Source: an uncultured Actinomycetes bacterium
Lineage (GTDB): Bacteria > Actinomycetota > Actinomycetes > Nanopelagicales > Nanopelagicaceae
DNA length: 22,261 nucleotides
NCBI GenBank assembly: GCA_903867285.1
Contig: CAIPQX010000023.1
Span: 1-22,261, forward strand
Direction of reading: 5' to 3'
Shown in pieces: positions 16,664 to 22,261 of the stretch. Under the pieces are notes generated by a model. That model did not search any database. It was not told the origin of the DNA and saw nothing but the letters and a program-made list of their open reading frames with translations. Positions within the stretch are counted from its first letter, which is position 1. Every line of letters starts with the position of its first letter. The position numbers and the translations under genes are program-made.

Positions 16664-16822
16664 TTATTGTGCTCGCTTGGACGTGAAATGAGAGTGATGG
16701 AACCTCTCGACATGGGAGTGGCGCAGGGCGTCTATCTCCGCATTTGTAGCGTAAGTGTCGCCACTGAATAATGAGAAAAGACCCGCGGCCATCAGTAATG
16801 AGTAACGCACTATATGGTTCAT
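16664..16822 (-). CDS. Small secreted histidine-rich peptide (52 residues)
   Basis: Not recognised. The ATG is preceded by a full AAGGAGG Shine-Dalgarno with ideal 6-nt spacing (16829-16835). The product starts MNHIVRYSLLMAAGLFSLFS, a compact signal peptide, with a likely cleavage at DTYA|TN (residues 22-27), and leaves a mature peptide of about 27 residues. The mature part has the His-rich stretch RHSHVERFHHSHF (34-46; five His in 13 residues) and a basic end SKRAQ. Five closely spaced histidines could bind Cu, Zn or Ni, or the peptide could be antimicrobial or signalling; all of this is inference. It lies alone between two SDR genes. A hairpin overlaps its ribosome-binding site. Evidence for translation is the SD plus signal-peptide combination, and no homology was available. 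Confidence 0.6.
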   Translation of the reverse strand: MNHIVRYSLLMAAGLFSLFSGDTYATNAEIDALRHSHVERFHHSHFTSKRAQ

Positions 16823-16828
16823 CGGAAA

Positions 16829-16847
16829 CCTCCTTCTTGGCAGAAGG
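16829..16847 (-). promoter_or_regulatory. Hairpin overlapping the Shine-Dalgarno of the small secreted peptide
   Basis: The minus-strand transcript reads CCTTCT, loop GCCA, AGAAGG, AGG, so a perfect 6-bp stem buries the first part of AAGGAGG. A second upstream CTTCTT (16850-16860 region) could pair with AAGAAG instead, offering mutually exclusive folds. The sequence is seen directly; translational control is inferred. Confidence 0.4.
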
Positions 16848-16926
16848 TAACTGAAGAAGTTGTCGTCAGGTCAGCGGTACGGGTGACGGCAGGCGAACAA
16901 TAAACAAAGTTTGAGGTGCTTTCCCA

Positions 16927-17712
16927 TCAATCCCAGATATTGTCGCCCCGCAGAGCAGCGTCCGATCCACCATCTATGTAGATCGTCTGGCCGGTGGTGT
17001 GGGTATTCTCTTTACTGGTGAGCCAAACCAATAAATACGCGACCTGAACCGCCTTTAAATAGTGATTCAGAGGCATGGGAACCATTGCATCTATCGCAGA
17101 TCTAGCCTCCGCTGTTGCAATCATGTCGGCGACCATGGGAGTTTCAACAATTCCTGGACCAACTGCATTCAATGGAATTCCGGCACCGGCCCAAGCTGGC
17201 TTAATGCACTCGCGACGAATCCAACGACTGAGAGCTCGCTTGGTGGAGCCGTAGATCAATGCGGCTTGCTCAGCACCCTTGCCGCATAACCCCTGGGCTA
17301 TCGTGAGGGCAGTGCTTTCATTATCTGCCAGCATGGCATCAACAAGTGCAGGCGAGTTAGGCATCAGGGATGCCATAGAACTCGTGATAGCTACGCGAGG
17401 ATTCTTACTCCCGGTGAGTGAGGGAAGTAGTCCTTCTACAAACTCTTTTACGCCAAAGTAATTAACTGACACTGTTTTGGGGCTAGGTGTTGCTAGACCA
17501 GCGCAGGCAATGATCGCATCAATCTTTCCCTTACTCTTCTTGATGACTTCCTCAACTCCATCCTTTCTTCCTTGCACGGTACCTAAATCAACATTGATAT
17601 CTGAGTTATGGATGTCGAGACCGATGACTTTCTCGCCCCGCTCTTTGAGCAGGTCGCACGTTGCTGCGCCAATTCCAGAGGCGGCTCCCGTAACTACATA
17701 TAAACGGCTCAT
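16927..17712 (-). CDS. SDR oxidoreductase, 3-alpha-hydroxysteroid dehydrogenase-like
   Basis: Short-chain dehydrogenase of 261 residues. It has TGAASGIG (8-15), LDIH after the second strand (Asp33 favours NAD), ACAG (69-72, the family NNAG position with Cys), catalytic Ser in TSSMAS (110-115), and Y154/K158 in YGSTK. About 40 residues separate the catalytic Ser and Tyr, much longer than the usual 12-13. This extended loop is typical of Comamonas 3-alpha-HSD/carbonyl-reductase-like SDRs. The C-terminus has TTGQTIYIDGGSDAALRG, also common in that subfamily. The substrate could be a steroid, a terpenoid or another bulky alcohol; not proven. It follows the release-factor-like gene by 22 bp on the same strand, and a weak purine-rich GAAAGAAG precedes the ATG, so the pair is likely an operon. 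Confidence 0.85.
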   Translation of the reverse strand: MSRLYVVTGAASGIGAATCDLLKERGEKVIGLDIHNSDINVDLGTVQGRKDGVEEVIKKSKGKIDAIIACAGLATPSPKTVSVNYFGVKEFVEGLLPSLTGSKNPRVAITSSMASLMPNSPALVDAMLADNESTALTIAQGLCGKGAEQAALIYGSTKRALSRWIRRECIKPAWAGAGIPLNAVGPGIVETPMVADMIATAEARSAIDAMVPMPLNHYLKAVQVAYLLVWLTSKENTHTTGQTIYIDGGSDAALRGDNIWD

Positions 17713-17734
17713 TACATTCTTCTTTCTACTAGTT

Positions 17735-18151
17735 TTAGAGATCGTGAACTACCATTTTTCGTGCTACCGATAACAATTCTCCATCGGACATGTGTTCGGC
17801 GTCGATATCTTGAATTGCTCGGATTCCCTTTGCAATCTCATGATGATGATCGCGTAGATACGTGGCCAGATTGTGAACCGCGCTCGCTTTACCTTTACCG
17901 CCCCCTGCTAAATAGATGTAATCAAATCCTTTAAGTTCAAGAGCAACCTTCTCTGCGAAATGCAAATCCAACTTAGAGCGATTTCGACCGCTCAAAAATT
18001 GATTCATGACCTTGCGATAATCCTTATCTTTGTGTGGTTCCGAGAAAGATATAGGAACTGACCCCGGCTCAAAACTACCCTTCCAAATTTTGGTATGTGT
18101 TCTGGATAGAACAACAAAGACTTTATGAGTGGGTGTGTGGTTGACGTCCAT
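17735..18151 (-). CDS. Small eRF1-domain-3/host-attachment-like protein
   Basis: A 138-residue soluble protein without signal peptide. It has a VFVVLSRTHTKIWKG beta-hairpin start, a central helix with FAEKVALELKGF, FDYIYLAGGGKGKASAVHNLATYL (about 76-99), and the ending DIDAEHMSDGELLSVAR (about 115-131). The strand-then-GGG-K loop plus the closing 'D...(L/M)SD.[QE]LL..AR' pattern recalls the C-terminal domain of bacterial eRF1/Pelota-like (baeRF) proteins and the related attachment-protein family. The N-terminal catalytic-type domain of full baeRF proteins is absent, so peptidyl-tRNA hydrolysis should not be assumed. It is upstream of the SDR by 22 bp. The only ribosome-binding sequence is the weak GAGAAG before the ATG. 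Family placement is by remembered pattern, not by search. Confidence 0.6.
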   Translation of the reverse strand: MDVNHTPTHKVFVVLSRTHTKIWKGSFEPGSVPISFSEPHKDKDYRKVMNQFLSGRNRSKLDLHFAEKVALELKGFDYIYLAGGGKGKASAVHNLATYLRDHHHEIAKGIRAIQDIDAEHMSDGELLSVARKMVVHDL

Positions 18152-18253
18152 GTGCAGCTTCTCTCATTGGACTAGAACTTGCTGTCTAATCCATTGTGCT
18201 CTTGTTACAGAGAATTGCGAAATGAAATTGAGAAATTAATCAAGAGTTAGCAC

Positions 18254-18655
18254 TCAATTGATTGCAAGACCGATCGCTATTGAGAGAATTCCCAAGAGTG
18301 GTGGCAGCGCTTGAATAATTGCTGCACGCATTGATTTCTTTACGCTCGATGCTAAAACAATCCCGGCGAAGACCATTGATGCTGCAGAGAAGATCATGAG
18401 CGTAAATCCCACGGTGGTGTTAGCGCCGAGTAGAACCGTCCCAAGGAGTGCGCCGAGTGCAAGAAAGAGATTATAGAAACCTTGATTGAACGCCATCGGA
18501 CGAATGATCTCTGCGTGCTCTTGGCTGGGTAAGCCAAATGTCTTCCATGTTTTAGGTTTGAGCCAATCTATGCTTTCAAGTTTGAAAAAGTAAATGTGTA
18601 AAGCGCCTGCGCTGCATATGCACAGAGAGCCAAAAACCAGAAAGGAATTTCTCAT
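18254..18655 (-). CDS. DUF1304-like small membrane protein
   Basis: From the start chosen here it has 133 residues with four predicted membrane helices (about 3-20, 50-74, 79-100, 108-131). It fits the DUF1304 family in length and in motifs: HIYFFKLESIDW after helix 1, KTFGL, and MAFNQGFYNLFLALGALLG (family: 'AANQGLYNGFLAAGL'). No biochemical role is established for the family. The frame extends to a TTG at 18706, but ATG 18655 is favoured because it is followed by a typical helix-1 sequence and preceded by CATACT exactly 6 nt upstream, as in other leaderless starts here. A 102-bp gap separates it from the next gene on the same strand. Confidence 0.8.
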   Translation of the reverse strand: MRNSFLVFGSLCICSAGALHIYFFKLESIDWLKPKTWKTFGLPSQEHAEIIRPMAFNQGFYNLFLALGALLGTVLLGANTTVGFTLMIFSAASMVFAGIVLASSVKKSMRAAIIQALPPLLGILSIAIGLAIN

Positions 18656-18661
18656 AAAACG

Positions 18662-18667
18662 AGTATG
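18662..18667 (-). promoter_or_regulatory. -10-like hexamer CATACT, 6 nt before the DUF1304-like start
   Basis: CATACT (5 of 6 to TATACT) ends 6 nt before ATG 18655 on the minus strand. No Shine-Dalgarno and no clear -35 are present. It supports the shorter start and a leaderless mRNA; function is inferred from spacing. Confidence 0.35.
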
Positions 18668-18774
18668 GCACCCTACTTTTCGGAGGATCGTGAACCCAAA
18701 GTCCAAAATAGGGAGACTCTATGAAGCTCCCTAAAAAGTGAATTTTTCCCACAAGTTGAGCGTGGCATGTCTAC

Positions 18775-18807
18775 TGGGTCACACCCCAAAAAACTGCGTG
18801 TGACCCA
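18775..18807. repeat. Perfect 10-bp inverted repeat, 13-bp spacer
   Basis: TGGGTCACAC (18775-18784) and its exact reverse complement GTGTGACCCA (18798-18807) flank CCCAAAAAACTGC. It lies in the 248-bp gap between the divergent DUF1304-like gene and the secreted-protein operon, so it is not placed as a terminator for an upstream gene. The half-site centres are 23 bp apart, about two helical turns, which fits a dimeric regulator. A second imperfect hairpin (GGGAG...CTCCC, 18711-18731) and AAAAAGTGAATTTTT lie further left in the same gap. Confidence 0.6.
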
Positions 18808-18903
18808 TTTGATATCTCCGCAAGTGGTAGCCCCCTCAATTTCGACTGACTCACGAGCGTCTCAGGTCAACAATTCACTCGTAAGGAAAAACCTACATAT
18901 GAG

Positions 18904-19581
18904 ATGGCGGAAATAGAAATGACGCGGATTAAAAGTACGAGACGGCTATATTCTCTAATTGCGGTAACAGTTATTTGCGGAGCGCTCTTGGGTGCAAATC
19001 CTGCAAACGCTGCTACCAAGTCCATTACTTGCTACAAGGGAATTGCCTCGAAGATTGTGAAGGCAGCCACACCTAAGTGCCCAACCGGCTGGACCACAAA
19101 GAAGCCAGTAGTTAAAAAGACGACCGCGCCTACTTCCAGCACATCTAAGGCACTCACGATTAACGCCACTTACACCGGAAAAATTACGATGCTTTGGACT
19201 GATTCAAGCGTCAGTACTACATCAGTAACAGCAACCGGTACCGGAACAACTCTTGGTCTTACCCAACTCACTGGAAGCGGTTCTTCATCACCATCCAGCC
19301 AATGCGATTCCATTAATGGCACCGGAACAATCTCAGATGGCACCAACACTCTTAAAGCAACTTTCGATCCAGCAGCGCAAGGTTGCGCCAAGGAATCTGC
19401 AGCTCCCACCACAGTGGCAATCTCGGGAAATGTGATCATCACTGGTGGAACTGGAAAATATGCTGGAGCAACAGGAACCTTAAAGGTCACAGGTAGTTTC
19501 CCAGTCGCTTCCACAGCTGCTGGTGCTAACGAAACTGGCGCACTCACCTTCACAGTTTCAGGCACATTCAACACCAAATAG
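18904..19581 (+). CDS. Secreted protein with paired-Cys motif and Gly/Thr-rich beta domain
   Basis: 225 residues. The signal peptide (TRRLYSLIAVTVICGALLGA) is likely cleaved at PANA|ATKS. The mature N-terminus has ITCYKG...PKCPTGWTTKKP (about 41-69), a two-cysteine segment I associate with secreted proteins of aquatic actinobacteria. A Lys/Thr/Pro linker follows, then a Thr/Ser/Gly-rich region. It contains IITGGTGKYAGATGTLKVTG (about 179-198), a repeat-like strand pair common in barrel proteins of the allene-oxide-cyclase/dirigent-like kind, and another Cys pair (QCDS...GCAKE). Function unknown. ATG 18904 (AAGGAAAA about 13 nt upstream) and ATG 18919 are both possible starts; the signal peptide survives either way. 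It is the first of three genes with spacings of 42 and 65 bp. Confidence 0.78.
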   Translation: MAEIEMTRIKSTRRLYSLIAVTVICGALLGANPANAATKSITCYKGIASKIVKAATPKCPTGWTTKKPVVKKTTAPTSSTSKALTINATYTGKITMLWTDSSVSTTSVTATGTGTTLGLTQLTGSGSSSPSSQCDSINGTGTISDGTNTLKATFDPAAQGCAKESAAPTTVAISGNVIITGGTGKYAGATGTLKVTGSFPVASTAAGANETGALTFTVSGTFNTK

Positions 19582-19623
19582 TTTTCCCACAACGAAGTTC
19601 TCAACCAATAAGGAGCAAAAGCA

Positions 19624-20583
19624 ATGAGAAGTAATAAATCAAAAGCCCTGATAGTGGCCCTCGCCCTAGCAGGAGCATCACTAGTCGGAAGTTCTGCAGC
19701 AAGCGCTGCTGGAACCGCCCCAACGCTTGTCCTCTCTGGCGGAAGCACAGTCTTCGGTCTTAGTCCAGCAATAATTGTTGCAACCGCTGGTGCGCCAGGA
19801 AATGTAGCTTTCTCTGTGGGAACAACCGTAGTTGTTGGTTGCGAAGCAGTTGCCACAACCACTGTTGCTCCTTTTGTTGCAAAGTGCTCTTGGGTCCCAG
19901 CCGCTGCTGGTCCAGCAGTACTTAATGCTGTGCTTACTCCAACAGATGCTGTGACCTATACCGTCGCTAATGCTGCCCCTCTGACTGTTAAAACCGGTAC
20001 TCCTGTGCAAGGCACTGCACCAAACCCACTTAGCCTCTACGTAGACACCGTTTTGGCTAGCGGTACAACTGGTGTTCTTGCCCCACGTTTTGGCGTTAGC
20101 TGCGCTGTTACTAGCCAATTCATAACGGGTCAAACGATCGTCTTTCGTGTTTACGGAAACGACGCTGACCTCGGTGGCGCTGTATTAGATAGCACCAACG
20201 TCTCGAGCGCATTCGTTACCGTCGCTGGAGTTGCTGCACCAATTCCTCTCGCTTATGGAAATCACAGCGGAGTCGCATTTTGGACAGCTGTTCTGAAGAC
20301 GGGAACAACTGCCGGTCTTTATAACACGCTGGGAGTCATTAACTTCAAGGTAACCGTAACCACCAAGGATCAAAATACGATCAAGGTTTTGGCTACCAAG
20401 AGGGCTCCTCGCATGCTCAATGGAGTACGCGTTAGAGATGCCAATGGCGTACAGATTTATGATCGCGTCAGCTACTACAAGACGGTTTCAATATCACCAG
20501 CACTCAAAGGTGCTACGGCTGTTTGGCAGTCAAACTTCACACCTACTTCACAACTAACTCTGTACGCGGTTCCAACCAACTAA
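19624..20583 (+). CDS. Secreted Ig-like beta-sandwich protein
   Basis: 319 residues. The signal peptide (KALIVALALAGASLVG) is probably cleaved at SAASA|AGTAP. About residues 34-122 look like a bacterial Ig-like domain of the 'PTxxLSGG...GxxVxFxVGTTVVxGC...A(V)LNAVLTPTD...YxxA' type. The second half (about 140-319) is an Ala/Thr/Val-rich beta region with C161, a basic patch KRAPRMLNGVRVRDANGV and the C-terminal SQLTLYAVPTN. There are no sorting motif, membrane anchor or catalytic signatures. AAGGAG 8 nt upstream supports the start. Codon choice (GGT, GTT, ACC, AAC, GCT) looks smoother than in flanking metabolic genes, which may mean high expression (impression, not calculated). Likely a surface or extracellular structural/adhesive protein. 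Confidence 0.78.
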   Translation: MRSNKSKALIVALALAGASLVGSSAASAAGTAPTLVLSGGSTVFGLSPAIIVATAGAPGNVAFSVGTTVVVGCEAVATTTVAPFVAKCSWVPAAAGPAVLNAVLTPTDAVTYTVANAAPLTVKTGTPVQGTAPNPLSLYVDTVLASGTTGVLAPRFGVSCAVTSQFITGQTIVFRVYGNDADLGGAVLDSTNVSSAFVTVAGVAAPIPLAYGNHSGVAFWTAVLKTGTTAGLYNTLGVINFKVTVTTKDQNTIKVLATKRAPRMLNGVRVRDANGVQIYDRVSYYKTVSISPALKGATAVWQSNFTPTSQLTLYAVPTN

Positions 20584-20588
20584 AACAG

Positions 20589-20616
20589 AGCTGAACCGTC
20601 GACGCGGTTCCTAGCT
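20589..20616 (+). promoter_or_regulatory. Intercistronic hairpin between the second and third secreted-protein genes
   Basis: AGCT-GAACCG, loop TCGACG, CGGTTC-(CT)-AGCT forms a 10-bp stem with a 2-nt bulge, beginning 5 nt after the stop at 20583. No T-run follows (ACAACC), so it is not a canonical terminator. It may stabilise or process the mRNA or attenuate read-through. The structure is seen in sequence; the role is inferred. Confidence 0.5.
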
Positions 20617-20648
20617 ACAACCAAATGAAACTCTAGGAAAGGTCCATC

Positions 20649-22261
20649 ATGAAGACGAAGAAAGCAATACCTGGCAGATCACTTATCGCGAAGGGCGTCG
20701 TCGCGGCGCTCTTCTCGGTATTCCTAGTGGCTCCGGCCCTAGGTGCAGATACTGCATACACACCAATAAACTTGGTCGCACCAAGTGGAATCCCTAATGT
20801 CGCACCGCTTCCCTTTACCGGGGTAGTAGCCGCAACATTTACGGTTCCCACAACCATGGTCAACCTATCCGTTACTCCGAATCAAGGCGTAGTTGGATCG
20901 CCGATGGTGGTTTCGGGCAGTGGATTACCTGCAAGTGCCACTCTTCAAATGACGTGGGGCACTGCCTCTGGAACTTGGGTCGCCGATGTTCAACCGAGTT
21001 CTGTTAACTACTTAGGCGATAGCATTACAAAGTTCAACGTGAATATGGCAACTGTTACCACCGATGCGAACGGTGCCTTCTCGTTTTCAACGACTGTTCC
21101 ATCAGATTTCGGTGGAGTGCATGACATTTATGTCGTGCAGAACGGCGCTGCATTAGGACACGGCGGTTACCAAACCACACGCGCTCTTACGATATCGCCT
21201 TCTAGCGGTCCAATAGGAACTCCAATCACCATCACCTATACCGGTATGGGAGCAACTCTCTATACCGCTGGAGCCGCGGTTCACTGGGATAACAACATGG
21301 CCGGAGAGATGCAAGCTCTCTGGACTCGCGGTACCGGTGTTGTAACTATCCGCGCCGCTGGTCCACGCGGAGTTCACTATGTAAATGTTGGAGATGCAAT
21401 TGGTGTCACCTACATGAACATCATCCAGTCACCAGTTCCTTACGCAAATGGTGGCTCGCTTCCATTTACTGTTACTAACGATCCAGGCGTTGGAACTCCA
21501 TCGGCAACTTTCCCTGCTGTGGTCGAACCTACAACGTCATTACGTACCACTCTTTCCACAGTCGGAATGGACCCAAACACCGTAGCAACGATGACCCTCT
21601 CTAAGACGAGCGGCGACATCCTCTCTAAGGTAAATGTTAAGACTGCCAAGGTAGCAACCGATGGCACTTATCAAATAGTTTGGTCAACCGTAGTTGGTAA
21701 CCGCGTTAATTGCACCGGCACTTGCTGGTCCTTTAACTCGATCCCACTGGGAACCGCAACGGTGCTCAATGGCTCTTCCTCAACTGATATCACCATCCCA
21801 GATAACCTAGGTGGATTTCACGTTATCCAAATGGTTAAGGGAGCAGTAATCGAGGCACAAGCCCCGTTCTATGTAAAAGAAAGCATCATGCCTTTCTACG
21901 ATAGTAAGGGCAAGGTCATTGGAATGGGAGTTGCAAAGTTTGACTCATCCACTTCTCCAGACTCTGTAGCGCGCGGTCAAGCCGGTGCTCCAACGACAAC
22001 CTTTAAGAATGGTGAAGCTTTCACCATCAGCATTAAGGGTGTCGGATGGACTCAGCTGGATAACACACTCGCCGTAACTTACGATAACAATTACATCGGG
22101 TATGGATGTGGTTTTAACTCCAATGGATACATGGTCGTCAAGATGATTGCTACTGGTGCTCCTGGTACGCACATCATCGACTTCCACCCATTGCTGTACA
22201 CAAACCAACCATCATTTGCTAACACTCCTTACGGAATGCTCCCAGTTCTCTCATATGACCG
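20649..22261 (+). CDS. Large secreted Ig/IPT-like repeat protein (partial, runs off the window)
   Basis: The frame stays open for 537 codons to the window edge. It begins MKTKKAIPGRSLIAKG with a hydrophobic core (VVAALFSVFLVAPALG) and a likely cleavage near ALGA|DTA. From about 75 it has LSVTPNQGVVGSPMVVSGSG and, about 100 residues later, LTISPSSGPIGTPITITYTG. These two openings of the 'P..G..G..[VI].[VI].G.G' type are seen in IPT/TIG and other bacterial Ig-like domains. A Cys pair (NCTGTCW) occurs later, followed by further beta-rich sequence including FKNGEAFTISIKGVGW. The purine-rich AGGAAAGG precedes the ATG. No anchor or catalytic domain is visible so far. It is probably a surface-layer or adhesin-type protein co-transcribed with the two genes before it. 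The missing C-terminus would decide the anchoring mode. Confidence 0.8.
   Translation, partial: MKTKKAIPGRSLIAKGVVAALFSVFLVAPALGADTAYTPINLVAPSGIPNVAPLPFTGVVAATFTVPTTMVNLSVTPNQGVVGSPMVVSGSGLPASATLQMTWGTASGTWVADVQPSSVNYLGDSITKFNVNMATVTTDANGAFSFSTTVPSDFGGVHDIYVVQNGAALGHGGYQTTRALTISPSSGPIGTPITITYTGMGATLYTAGAAVHWDNNMAGEMQALWTRGTGVVTIRAAGPRGVHYVNVGDAIGVTYMNIIQSPVPYANGGSLPFTVTNDPGVGTPSATFPAVVEPTTSLRTTLSTVGMDPNTVATMTLSKTSGDILSKVNVKTAKVATDGTYQIVWSTVVGNRVNCTGTCWSFNSIPLGTATVLNGSSSTDITIPDNLGGFHVIQMVKGAVIEAQAPFYVKESIMPFYDSKGKVIGMGVAKFDSSTSPDSVARGQAGAPTTTFKNGEAFTISIKGVGWTQLDNTLAVTYDNNYIGYGCGFNSNGYMVVKMIATGAPGTHIIDFHPLLYTNQPSFANTPYGMLPVLSYD

Noticed and set aside
18247..18255. TTAGCACTC, an exact match to one half of the CIRCE (HrcA) operator
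   Set aside because: The second half (GAGTGCTAA after 9 bp) is absent, the site overlaps the DUF1304-like stop codon, and no chaperone gene is nearby. Likely coincidence.
19170..19862. 230-codon minus-strand frame antisense to the first two secreted-protein genes
   Set aside because: It spans two convincing plus-strand genes with signal peptides and SDs. Its Val/Ala/Pro-rich translation looks like a codon-bias shadow.
19681..20133. 150-codon minus-strand frame, rich in Cys, Ser and Trp
   Set aside because: Lies wholly inside the 19624-20583 gene. The composition is an artefact of reading repetitive Ala/Gly/Thr codons backwards.

Overview
The window looks like part of an actinobacterial chromosome, most plausibly a streamlined aquatic lineage such as the freshwater acI/Nanopelagicales type. 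This is inferred from three things: intermediate base composition; the combination of an EtfBA/EtfD-like electron-transfer route, a mycobacterial-style KorAB and a heme A synthase; and a secreted protein with a paired-cysteine motif (CYKG...PKCPTGW) that I associate with such genomes from memory. No tRNA, rRNA, transposase, integrase, phage gene or CRISPR array was seen. The region reads as ordinary chromosome with some poorly characterised accessory genes.

Layout. (1) Positions 1-2672, minus strand: a secreted type I pullulanase followed 20 bp later by a secreted GH25 lysozyme-like protein cut by the window edge. (2) 2821-9207: an acyl-CoA dehydrogenase (+), a convergent choline-kinase-like phosphotransferase (-), then a dimethylglycine/sarcosine-dehydrogenase-like flavoprotein and etfB-etfA (+). 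(3) 9223-14110, minus strand: korA-korB (2-oxoacid:ferredoxin oxidoreductase) and an EtfD-like membrane FeS oxidoreductase. Divergent from them is ctaA (heme A synthase). (4) 15161-18655, minus strand: two paralogous mini zinc-ribbon proteins, two short-chain dehydrogenases, a previously uncalled 52-residue secreted histidine-rich peptide, a release-factor-domain-like protein and a DUF1304-like membrane protein. (5) 18904 to the end, plus strand: three consecutive secreted beta-rich/Ig-like proteins, the last running off the window.

How the genes fit together. The acyl-CoA dehydrogenase and the DMGDH-like enzyme would reduce ETF (EtfBA), and EtfD would pass those electrons into the membrane quinone pool. 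KorAB supplies reduced ferredoxin from 2-oxoacids, and CtaA makes the heme A of an aa3-type oxidase at the end of such a chain. The pullulanase and the downstream secreted operon represent the cell-surface side of the organism.

The most notable observations are these. There is a recurring -10-like hexamer exactly 6 nt before start codons, which suggests leaderless mRNAs. One intergenic gap of 22 bp has two such hexamers on opposite strands overlapping by 2 bp. The small secreted His-rich peptide has a perfect Shine-Dalgarno site partly buried in a hairpin. The tandem zinc-ribbon paralogs share a conserved leader. The acyl-CoA dehydrogenase has Asp where the family usually has its catalytic Glu. 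A 10-bp perfect palindrome lies upstream of the secreted-protein operon.
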